6,947 bases of DNA from an uncultured Polaribacter sp. (GTDB lineage: Bacteria > Bacteroidota > Bacteroidia > Flavobacteriales > Flavobacteriaceae): NCBI GenBank assembly GCA_937936695.1, contig CALHCK010000227.1:1-6947 (forward strand), written 5' to 3'. The position numbers were made by a program, and so were the translations under genes. Under the pieces are notes generated by a model, which saw nothing but the letters and a program-made list of their open reading frames with translations, was not told where the DNA came from and made no database searches. The first letter of the stretch is position 1. Every line of letters starts with the position of its first letter. Below, piece by piece: positions 1-5,764 of this stretch.

Positions 1-81
1 CATCAATTTTTAACAGTAAAGGATTTTGCTATTTATAGTGGTATTGAAGAAGAAATTATTAATAAATACTTAATAGATTAA
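1..81 (+). CDS. 3' end of an unidentified protein (partial)
   Basis: An open frame runs from the first base of the window to a TAA at 79-81 and gives 26 residues ending in NKYLID. The 5' end lies outside the window. The visible tail (HQFLTVKDFAIYSGIEEEII and onward) is acidic and probably helical, and it loosely resembles the start of a helix-turn-helix (TVKDFAIYSGI), but it is too short to assign a family. The codon choice (AT-rich third positions) matches the neighbouring genes. It is followed by about 190 nt without a gene and then a strong hairpin at 275-312 that could end its transcript. It could be a chance open frame, but the clean stop and codon use favour a real C-terminus. No function is proposed. 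Confidence 0.55.
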   Translation, partial: HQFLTVKDFAIYSGIEEEIINKYLID

Positions 82-274
82 CCATAATATTTGATGCTAT
101 TTATCTGGTTTTAATGAAGTTAAATTCGTAAATTTGTCAAAGACGTTCTATCAAAATATACTATTTCAATTTAACTAATAGGTCAACAATTCGGTTCACA
201 CTGTTTTAGTATTTTACCTAAAGTATTGATTTTACTGCATAGTGGAGAATGAGTTATCATCCTGCCACCCCGAC

Positions 275-312
275 AAAAAAACCTTGACATTTAAAATGTC
301 AAGGTTTTTTTT
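275..312. terminator. Bidirectional rho-independent terminator
   Basis: A perfect inverted repeat has arms ACCTTGACAT (281-290) and ATGTCAAGGT (296-305) around a 5-nt loop. It is extended outward by an A-run at 275-280 pairing with a T-run at 306-311, about 16 bp in all. Because of the flanking A and T runs, the transcript ends in a U-tract after the hairpin when read in either direction. It lies about 25 nt beyond the stop of the minus-strand FGE gene, for which it is the natural terminator. It can also stop plus-strand transcription from the gene ending at 81. Confidence 0.9.
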
Positions 313-336
313 ATTTTATAGATTTTTCTTTAATAA

Positions 337-1455
337 TTACTTTTTTAACAACATCTCTTTTGTTGCTACAGTTCTAAAACCAATATGGTCAGACCCTGAA
401 TTAGGTTCCATTCCCATTCTTGCAGAAATTCTAAAACTAGCACAGTAAGACTCGTGACACAAAAAAGAACCTCCTTTAATAACATATTCTGTTTGATAAG
501 GATTTGCAGGTGTATAAGACTTTGTTGCTCCTTTTGGATTTTTATATAAAACATTAACATCTAAACTCTCGTAATAATTTACGTTAAACAAGTCTGCTGT
601 CATTTCCCATACATTACCAGCCATATCATACAAACCAATATTATTTGCTGGATAAGATTTTATTGGCGAAATATACTCAAACCTATCTTCAGATATATTT
701 TCTGTAGGAAATTTTCCTTGCCATGTATTTGCGTTATTGTTCAAATCTTCATACTTATTACCCCAAGTATAAATATTATCCTCAAATTTCCCTTGTGCTG
801 CAGACTCCCACTCTGCCTCTGTTGGCAATCTTCTGTTTGCCCATTTACAATAAGCCAAAGCATCTTCTCTACCTATATGAACTACCGGAAAATTATCTTT
901 TCCTTCAATAGAACTTTCTGGTCCTTCAGGATGTTTCCAATCTGCTCCTATTTTCCATTTCCACCACTGACCATAGTTTGCCATAGAAACCACACCCTTG
1001 GCATGCTTATTAAAAATTAAACTACCTGGTTGTAAAATAGAATCTGCAGGCTTTGGAGTACCTTCTGGTAATGTTTTTTTTATTTCATCCCAATTAATTG
1101 GCTTTTCTGCTACGGTTACATAATTTGTAGCAGCTACAAATTTCTTAAACTGCAAATTGGTTACTTCATGTTCATCAATAAAAAAACCGTCTACAGTTAC
1201 TTTATGCGCTGGTTTTTCTCTAGGCATTGCAAATCTGTCTTCTTTTTTTGCTCCCATTAAAAAAGACTTTTTGTTTACCCACACCATTCCTTTCGGTGTA
1301 TTTAACTCCAAGCTTTTACTAGCGTTTACTTCTTTTAAAACAGGCTCTTTTTTTGTTACAGAAACCTCTTTTGATATTTTTTTCTTGTTACAACTAATAA
1401 TAAGTGTAGATGCTGTTAAAATGACTGATAAAAAAGCTTTTATCTTAAAATTCAT
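337..1455 (-). CDS. Formylglycine-generating enzyme (FGE/SUMF1 family) lipoprotein
   Basis: This 372-residue protein belongs to the FGE-sulfatase family, whose true members oxidise the active-site cysteine of type I sulfatases to formylglycine using O2 and copper. It begins with a lipoprotein signal: Lys at 4 and 6, a hydrophobic stretch at 7-20, and lipobox I-I-S-C with the lipidated Cys at 22. The mature protein should therefore sit on a membrane outside the cytoplasm. After a Lys/Glu-rich linker (about 23-54) the domain follows in order: MVWV..FLMG (57-68), EVTN (97-100), PVVHI (190-194), RLPTEAEWE (209-217), NTWQGKFP (243-250), GLYDMAGNVWE (274-284), and GGSFLCHESYC (328-338). Cys333 and Cys338 match the catalytic, copper-binding pair Cys336/Cys341 of human SUMF1, and Arg346 matches the conserved Arg349. 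This separates it from SUMF1-fold relatives such as the gliding lipoproteins GldJ/GldK, which as I recall lack the pair. It is a single-gene unit ending in the hairpin at 275-312 and divergent from the TetR-like gene. No sulfatase gene is in the window. Confidence 0.92.
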   Translation of the reverse strand: MNFKIKAFLSVILTASTLIISCNKKKISKEVSVTKKEPVLKEVNASKSLELNTPKGMVWVNKKSFLMGAKKEDRFAMPREKPAHKVTVDGFFIDEHEVTNLQFKKFVAATNYVTVAEKPINWDEIKKTLPEGTPKPADSILQPGSLIFNKHAKGVVSMANYGQWWKWKIGADWKHPEGPESSIEGKDNFPVVHIGREDALAYCKWANRRLPTEAEWESAAQGKFEDNIYTWGNKYEDLNNNANTWQGKFPTENISEDRFEYISPIKSYPANNIGLYDMAGNVWEMTADLFNVNYYESLDVNVLYKNPKGATKSYTPANPYQTEYVIKGGSFLCHESYCASFRISARMGMEPNSGSDHIGFRTVATKEMLLKK

Positions 1456-1477
1456 ATCTAAAATTTAGTATTTTAAG

Positions 1478-1485
1478 CAAATATA
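1478..1485 (-). promoter_or_regulatory. Candidate -7 promoter box for the FGE gene
   Basis: Read on the minus strand this is TATATTTG, a full match to the Bacteroidetes -7 consensus TAnnTTTG. It lies 22 nt upstream of the FGE start codon, which would give a short leader. No good TTTG -33 element lies at the usual 17-23 nt spacing; a TTTG on the minus strand at 1516-1519 is about 30 nt away, which is too far. The call rests on the -7 box alone, in AT-rich DNA where chance matches are common. Confidence 0.4.
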
Positions 1486-1488
1486 GAT

Positions 1489-1504
1489 ATTCTTAAGAAT
1501 TCTT
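1489..1504. promoter_or_regulatory. Overlapping palindromes, candidate operator
   Basis: Two perfect palindromes overlap here: ATTCTTAAGAAT (1489-1500) and AAGAATTCTT (1495-1504), which together form the pattern TTCTT-AAGAA-TTCTT. They lie just upstream of the putative -7 box of the FGE gene, a position suited to a repressor or activator. The TetR-like protein encoded 106 nt away is the obvious candidate binder, but that is inference from position only. Confidence 0.35.
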
Positions 1505-1533
1505 CATTTACAGCACAAACAATGATTTTAGAA

Positions 1534-1561
1534 TTTAACAAAAAATTATTGTTTAACAAAA
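1534..1561. repeat. Direct repeat TTTAACAAAA and palindrome TTGTTTAACAA
   Basis: TTTAACAAAA occurs at 1534-1543 and again at 1552-1561, 18 bp apart start to start. The second copy is part of an odd palindrome, TTGTT-T-AACAA, at 1549-1559. These lie 50-75 nt upstream of the TetR-like gene and overlap where a -33 element could sit. They could be regulator half-sites or simply AT-rich coincidence. Confidence 0.3.
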
Positions 1562-1567
1562 CACAAT

Positions 1568-1591
1568 AAACATTAAACATTTGTATATTTA
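1568..1591 (+). promoter_or_regulatory. Candidate promoter region of the TetR-led operon
   Basis: Two partial matches to the Bacteroidetes -7 box TAnnTTTG lie here: AACATTTG at 1576-1583 (one mismatch) and TATATTTA at 1584-1591 (one mismatch). Either would give a leader of about 15-30 nt before the ATG at 1610. The only nearby TTG that could act as a -33 element is at 1549-1551, 24 nt upstream of the first box, slightly beyond the normal spacing. A tandem AAACATT repeat (1568-1574 and 1575-1581) overlaps the region. A promoter is expected here because every downstream gene is packed without a gap; the exact box is uncertain. Confidence 0.35.
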
Positions 1592-1609
1592 CATTAAATT
1601 TCAACTCAT

Positions 1610-2266
1610 ATGACTCACGAAAAAAACATCACAAAAGACAATCTAATTTCTTGGTATATGGAGTTTGTTTTAGAAAACAATCATCCACCTAAATCTATTT
1701 TTAGCTTTGCTAAAGAACATAATTTTGAGGAAGCTGATTTTTATAAACACTTCGGAAATTTTACAGCAATAGAAGAAGGTATATTCTCTGAATTTTTTCA
1801 TCACACAATAAAAGTACTTGCTAAAAGCGATGATTACGAAAGTTATGATACCAGAAATAAATTACTAAGTTTTTACTTTACTTTTTTCGAAATATTAACA
1901 GCAAACAGAAGTTACGTTGTTTACACTTTAGAAAATGTAAAAAAAGATTTAAAAAAGCTTAAAACATTAAAGTTTTTAAAAACAGATTTTACAGGTTTTA
2001 TAGAAGCTTTAAACATAGAAAGAATTGAACTAAAGCAAGAAACTTTAGAGAAAATTCAGAACAATTCTATCAAAGAGTCTTCTTGGGTACACTTATTAAT
2101 TACCATAAAATTTTGGTTAGATGACACATCTCCATCGTTTGAAAAGACAGATATCTTTATAGAAAAATCAATCAATGCAAAGTTTGATTTGATGGATATA
2201 AAACCTTTAAAAAGCATTATTGATTTTGGTAAATTTATTTTAAAAGAAAAAGTTAACTTTAGTTAA
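1610..2266 (+). CDS. TetR-like transcriptional regulator
   Basis: This 218-residue protein has the size and layout of a TetR-family one-component regulator. The N-terminal DNA-binding part spans about residues 8-62. Its helix-turn-helix falls at about 29-49 (S-F-A-K-E-H-N-F, then DFYKHFGN), in which the Y45-x-H-F48 pattern corresponds to the family's typical recognition-helix end, YxHF. The rest (about 65-218) is helical, rich in Lys, Phe and Leu, and would form the ligand-binding and dimer domain; its ligand cannot be read from the sequence. The usual Gly at the turn is replaced (HNFEE), so the motif is degenerate, but the spacing fits. The ATG at 1610 is the first start after the divergent intergenic region. 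It is the first gene of the operon and ends 6 nt before the kinase gene, so it probably controls its own operon and may act on the divergent FGE promoter. Such proteins are most often repressors. Confidence 0.8.
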   Translation: MTHEKNITKDNLISWYMEFVLENNHPPKSIFSFAKEHNFEEADFYKHFGNFTAIEEGIFSEFFHHTIKVLAKSDDYESYDTRNKLLSFYFTFFEILTANRSYVVYTLENVKKDLKKLKTLKFLKTDFTGFIEALNIERIELKQETLEKIQNNSIKESSWVHLLITIKFWLDDTSPSFEKTDIFIEKSINAKFDLMDIKPLKSIIDFGKFILKEKVNFS

Positions 2267-2272
2267 TAGCCT

Positions 2273-3577
2273 ATGAAAACAATAGACTCTATACCTACAT
2301 CTAAAATACAACGCGCCTCTAAACTAGTAAGTACAGGCGCTAAAATTGGTGTAAATTATCTTAAATATTACGGAGATAAAATTACCAAAACAGAAGATGA
2401 AGCAAAGGCAAAATTAAACGAAAATAATGCAGAAGATATTTATGATGGTTTAAAACAATTAAAAGGAAGCGCTTTAAAAGTTGCACAAATGCTTAGTATG
2501 GAAAAAAGCATTTTACCACAAGCATATGTAGAAAAATTTTCTTTATCTCAATTTTCTGTTCCTCCATTATCTCCTGCATTAGTTACTAAAACATTTAAAA
2601 ATTATTTCGGGAAAAATCCTAATCAAATTTTTGACACGTTCAATTCTACTTCGGTAAACGCAGCTAGTATTGGTCAGGTACACAAAGCAGAAAAAGATGG
2701 TAAAAAACTAGCTGTAAAAATTCAATATCCTGGAGTTGCAGAAAGTATTGCTTCTGATTTAGCTTTGGTAAAGCCAATAGCTATTAAAATGTTTAATATT
2801 AGAGGTAAAGATTCTGATAAATATTTTAAAGAAGTAGAAAATAAATTAACAGAAGAAACTAATTACATCCTAGAAGTACAACAAAGTTTAGCTATTGTAA
2901 AAGCTTGTAAACATATACCTAATTTAAGTTTTCCTAATTATTATCCAGATTTATCATCGGATAGAATTATTACAATGGACTGGATGAACGGTGTACATTT
3001 ATCAGAATTTACTTATAAAGATAGTGCTACCGCAACAAAACTAGGTCAAGCACTGTGGGACTTTTATATGTTTCAAATTCATAAACTACAAAAGGTACAC
3101 GCAGACCCACACCCTGGAAATTTTTTAATTTCTCCTGATGACAATTTAATTGTTATTGATTTTGGTTGTATGAAAACTATTCCTGATGATTTTTATATCC
3201 CGTATTTTGAGTTAGCAAAAAAAGAAAACATTGCAAACCCAACTTATTTTGAAGAAAAATTATTTGAACTAGAAATTTTAAGAAAAGACGATTCTAAAGA
3301 AGAATTAGATTTTTTTAGAGCAATGTTTCATGAAATGTTAAGCTTATTTACACAACCTTTTAATTCAGAAACTTTTGATTTTTCTGATGAAGTTTTCTTT
3401 GGTAAAATTTCTGATTTAGGAGCCAAATATGCTAAAAGTACAGAACTTAAAAACATGAATGGTAACAGAGGTTCTAAACATTTTATTTACATAAACAGAA
3501 CCTTTTTTGGTTTGTATAATTTAATGCACGACCTAAAAGCAACAAACATAAAAATAAACAATTTTAATACCTATTAA
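2273..3577 (+). CDS. ABC1/AarF/UbiB-family atypical kinase-like protein
   Basis: This 434-residue protein is a member of the ABC1 (AarF/UbiB/COQ8/ADCK) family, protein-kinase-fold ATPases linked to ubiquinone and other prenyl-lipid metabolism. Motifs visible in order are KVAQMLS at 69-75, at the place of the family's KxGQ signature; the alanine-rich nucleotide loop NAASIGQVH (129-137), which replaces the Gly-rich loop of ordinary kinases; the ATP-site lysine K149 in LAVKIQYPGV; acidic residues E194/E195 before Y198; the hinge-like MDWMNGV (235-241); the catalytic loop HADPHPGN (276-283, with D278 and N283); and the DFG-type IDFGC (295-299, with D296). The catalytic set is intact, so it is likely active. 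Unlike UbiB of Proteobacteria I see no clear C-terminal transmembrane pair, so it may be soluble or peripheral. Flavobacteria use menaquinone, so a direct role in ubiquinone synthesis is unlikely. Its stop shares one base with the next start (TAATG), implying coupled translation. The substrate is unknown. Confidence 0.92.
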   Translation: MKTIDSIPTSKIQRASKLVSTGAKIGVNYLKYYGDKITKTEDEAKAKLNENNAEDIYDGLKQLKGSALKVAQMLSMEKSILPQAYVEKFSLSQFSVPPLSPALVTKTFKNYFGKNPNQIFDTFNSTSVNAASIGQVHKAEKDGKKLAVKIQYPGVAESIASDLALVKPIAIKMFNIRGKDSDKYFKEVENKLTEETNYILEVQQSLAIVKACKHIPNLSFPNYYPDLSSDRIITMDWMNGVHLSEFTYKDSATATKLGQALWDFYMFQIHKLQKVHADPHPGNFLISPDDNLIVIDFGCMKTIPDDFYIPYFELAKKENIANPTYFEEKLFELEILRKDDSKEELDFFRAMFHEMLSLFTQPFNSETFDFSDEVFFGKISDLGAKYAKSTELKNMNGNRGSKHFIYINRTFFGLYNLMHDLKATNIKINNFNTY

Positions 3578-4194
3578 TGGCATTTTTTAATTTTGATGAC
3601 ATACATAATCTTGAAAAGATTTATAAAATAAACCTAATAAATAGCTGCTCTGGTTTTAAATCTGCAAACCTATTAGCATCTATTTCTAATGAAGGCACAC
3701 CAAATGTTGCAGTATTTAGTTCTGTTACACATTTAGGTTCTAGCCCTCCTACCCTTGGTTTTATTTTAAGACCAACAACAGTGCCCAGAGACACTTACAA
3801 AAACCTAAAAGAAACAGGTGTGTTTACTATTAATCATATTTATGAAGATATTATAGAAGACGCACATCATACTTCTGCTAAATACCCAGAAACCGTATCA
3901 GAATTTGCAGTTACAAACCTAGAAGAAGAATATAAAGGTAAGTTTAAGGCGCCTTTTGTTAAAAATGCGCCTGTACAAATGAGTATGAAATTTATAGAAG
4001 AAATTTACGTACCCTCTAACGATGTTATGCTAATTGTTTCACAAATTCAAGAATTATACATAAAAGATGAATTATTAGAAAAAGATGGTCTCATAAACTT
4101 ATCTAAAGGAAACATTGCAACTATAAACGGTTTAGACACGTACGCGATTCCTAAATTCAAGAAACAACTGTCTTACCAAAGACCAAAAAAATAA
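3577..4194 (+). CDS. Flavin reductase-like FMN-binding split-barrel protein
   Basis: This 205-residue protein looks like the flavin reductase-like domain family (FMN-binding split barrel), whose members use NAD(P)H to reduce FMN or FAD, or hold FMN as a cofactor. Supporting features are the N-terminal strand region with SGFKSANLLASISNEG (25-40), then NVAVFSSVTHLGSSPPTLGF (43-62), where this family contacts FMN phosphate and ring, LRPTTVPRDTYKNLKETGVF (64-83) and the strand that follows, FTINHI (83-88). RDTYKN is the usual form of the conserved R-x-T-x-x-N element. The length is normal for a single-domain member. The ATG at 3577 overlaps the kinase stop by one base, and the stop is 4 nt before the SDR gene. 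In this operon it could supply reduced flavin to the cryptochrome or keep a flavin partner reduced; that is inference. Whether it reduces free flavin or acts on a specific substrate cannot be told from the sequence. Confidence 0.88.
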   Translation: MAFFNFDDIHNLEKIYKINLINSCSGFKSANLLASISNEGTPNVAVFSSVTHLGSSPPTLGFILRPTTVPRDTYKNLKETGVFTINHIYEDIIEDAHHTSAKYPETVSEFAVTNLEEEYKGKFKAPFVKNAPVQMSMKFIEEIYVPSNDVMLIVSQIQELYIKDELLEKDGLINLSKGNIATINGLDTYAIPKFKKQLSYQRPKK

Positions 4195-4198
4195 AAAC

Positions 4199-5620
4199 AT
4201 GAAAATACTCGTTACAGGAGCAACAGGTTATATTGGCAAACGTTTAATTCCGTTATTATTAAACGATGGTCATACTATTGTTTGTCCTGTACGAGATAAA
4301 AAAAGAGCAGAAAACTATTTTAAAGACGAAAAAAACATAGAGCTAATTGAAGCTGATTTTTTAAAATCTAATAGTTTATCTGCAATACCAAAAGATATAG
4401 ATGCAGCTTATTATTTAATACATTCTATGTCTAATTCTGCAAAAGAATTTCATGTTTTAGAAGAAAAATGTGCATTTAATTTTAAACGTTTCGCAAAAAA
4501 AACAACTATAAAACAGGTAATTTATTTAAGCGGAATTACCAATGACACAAAACTTTCTAAACACTTATTGTCTAGAAAAAATGTTGAAAACACATTGACT
4601 TCTAAAAAATATGCTTTAACAACTTTTAAAGCAGGAATTATAGTAGGCTCTGGTAGCGCATCTTTTGAAATCATAAGGGATATTGTAGAAAAACTGCCCG
4701 CTATGATAGCTCCTAAATGGTTAAACACTAAAACCCAACCTTTATCTATTAGAGATGTATTAGATTTTTTATACAAATCTTTAGGAAAAGAAGTATTGTA
4801 CAATACCTCTCATGATATTTTTGGACCAGAAGTATTAACATACAAAGAGATGCTACTGCAGTTTGCAGAAGTAAGAAAGCTAAAAAGATACATTTTAACC
4901 GTACCAGTAATGACTCCAAAATTATCTTCTTACTGGCTATATTTTGTAACCTCTACTTCCTACAAACTAGCAACTTCTTTAGTTAATTCTATGGGTGTAG
5001 AAGTTATTGGAAACAAAAGCAACATTAACCAGCTACTAGACATAAAACCTATGAGCTACAAAGAAGCTGTAAAACTTGCTTTTAAAAAAATAGAGCAAAA
5101 CAGTATTATTTCTAGCTGGAAAGATTCTTACGTGAGTAGCGGTAAATTAAAAAAATACATTCATGAATTTATTAATGTACCAGAATACGGTTGCTTTAAA
5201 GATTACAAAAAAAGAATTGTAAAAAATAAAGAAACTGCTCTTAACAGAATTTGGGCAATTGGCGGAAAAACCGGCTGGTATTATGGTACTTTTTTGTGGA
5301 AAATACGCGGATTTATAGATCAAATATTTGGCGGTGCTGGTTTAAGAAGAGGACGAAGGCATCCTACAGAACTTAATGTTGGTGATGCTTTAGATTTTTG
5401 GAGAGTTATTTATGCCGATAAAGAAAAAGGAAAACTACTATTGTATGCTGAAATGATATTACCAGGAGAGGCATGGTTAGAATTTAAAATAGAAAAAAAT
5501 ATTATTTACCAAACAGCAACATTTAGACCTCATGGTTTAGCAGGAAGATTGTACTGGTACTCGGTAATGCCTTTTCATTGGTTTGTTTTTAATGGAATGA
5601 TTAATAACATCAACAAATAA
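4199..5620 (+). CDS. SDR/NmrA-like NAD(P)-binding protein with C-terminal DUF2867 domain
   Basis: This 473-residue two-domain protein opens with a Rossmann fold (about 1-300): β1 followed by the dinucleotide motif G7-A-T-G10-Y-I-G13, VRD at 31-33 at the end of β2, then EADF (51-54), YYLIHSM (71-77) and VIYLSGI (107-113). At the place of the classical SDR catalytic YxxxK there is only LSRKNVE (124-130), so it belongs to the atypical or NmrA-like group and may bind NAD(P) without ordinary dehydrogenase chemistry. The C-terminal part (about 345-470, with WAIGGKTGWYYG, GGAGLRRGRRHP and LPGEAWLEFKI) matches what I know as DUF2867, a START/lipid-binding-like domain of unknown ligand. The Rossmann-DUF2867 fusion of about 470 residues is the normal architecture. 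It begins 4 nt after the flavin reductase stop. Its own stop is followed by one codon and then the TTG start of the DUF2256 gene in the same frame. The substrate is unknown; a quinone, lipid or isoprenoid is possible given the neighbouring ABC1 kinase, but that is speculation. Confidence 0.88.
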   Translation: MKILVTGATGYIGKRLIPLLLNDGHTIVCPVRDKKRAENYFKDEKNIELIEADFLKSNSLSAIPKDIDAAYYLIHSMSNSAKEFHVLEEKCAFNFKRFAKKTTIKQVIYLSGITNDTKLSKHLLSRKNVENTLTSKKYALTTFKAGIIVGSGSASFEIIRDIVEKLPAMIAPKWLNTKTQPLSIRDVLDFLYKSLGKEVLYNTSHDIFGPEVLTYKEMLLQFAEVRKLKRYILTVPVMTPKLSSYWLYFVTSTSYKLATSLVNSMGVEVIGNKSNINQLLDIKPMSYKEAVKLAFKKIEQNSIISSWKDSYVSSGKLKKYIHEFINVPEYGCFKDYKKRIVKNKETALNRIWAIGGKTGWYYGTFLWKIRGFIDQIFGGAGLRRGRRHPTELNVGDALDFWRVIYADKEKGKLLLYAEMILPGEAWLEFKIEKNIIYQTATFRPHGLAGRLYWYSVMPFHWFVFNGMINNINK

Positions 5621-5623
5621 AAC

Positions 5624-5764
5624 TTGAAAAAACAACACCTACCCCAAAAAACATGCATAACCTGTAACAAACCTTTTACATGGAGAAAGAAATGGGAAAA
5701 AAATTGGGAAAACGTTAAATATTGTAGCGAAAGATGCAGAAGAAACAAAACAAAACAGCTTTAG
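5624..5764 (+). CDS. DUF2256 small zinc-ribbon protein, TTG start
   Basis: This 46-residue basic protein is not found if only ATG starts are allowed. Translation from TTG gives MKKQHLPQKTCITCNKPF, then TWRKKWEKNWENVKYCSERC (19-38), a textbook DUF2256 sequence. C11-x2-C14 and C34-x3-C38 form a probable zinc-binding site, with the family's conserved W-R-K-K-W run at 20-24 and the K-Y-C-S-E-R-C-R end. TTG at 5624 is the only likely start: the preceding in-frame codons are AAC and the TAA of the SDR gene, and the nearby ATG at 5652 is in another frame. There is no clear Shine-Dalgarno sequence, so translation probably depends on ribosomes finishing the SDR gene. DUF2256 genes are often next to, or fused with, cryptochrome/photolyase-related genes, and here the cryptochrome begins inside this gene (31-nt overlap). 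The function is unknown; nucleic-acid binding or a role in photolyase action is plausible. Confidence 0.9.
   Translation: MKKQHLPQKTCITCNKPFTWRKKWEKNWENVKYCSERCRRNKTKQL

Noticed and set aside
118..176. Inverted repeat AGTTAAATT / AATTTAACT with a 41-nt loop
   Set aside because: Only 9 bp of nearly pure A/T with a long loop; such pairs are expected by chance in DNA this AT-rich.
242..448. Plus-strand 68-codon open frame across the terminator
   Set aside because: It runs through the hairpin T-run and the antisense of the FGE C-terminus, and its Phe-rich translation is an artefact of AT-rich DNA.
718..1020. Plus-strand open frames of 100 and 62 codons inside the FGE gene
   Set aside because: They are antisense shadows of a gene with a strongly conserved protein; the translations are Cys/Ile/Pro-rich and match nothing.
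1157..1468. Plus-strand 103-codon open frame antisense to the FGE N-terminus
   Set aside because: It overlaps the signal peptide coding region on the opposite strand and has no start context or recognisable domain.
4522..4803. Minus-strand 93-codon open frame within the SDR gene
   Set aside because: It is a shadow of the Rossmann domain coding sequence and carries no domain of its own.
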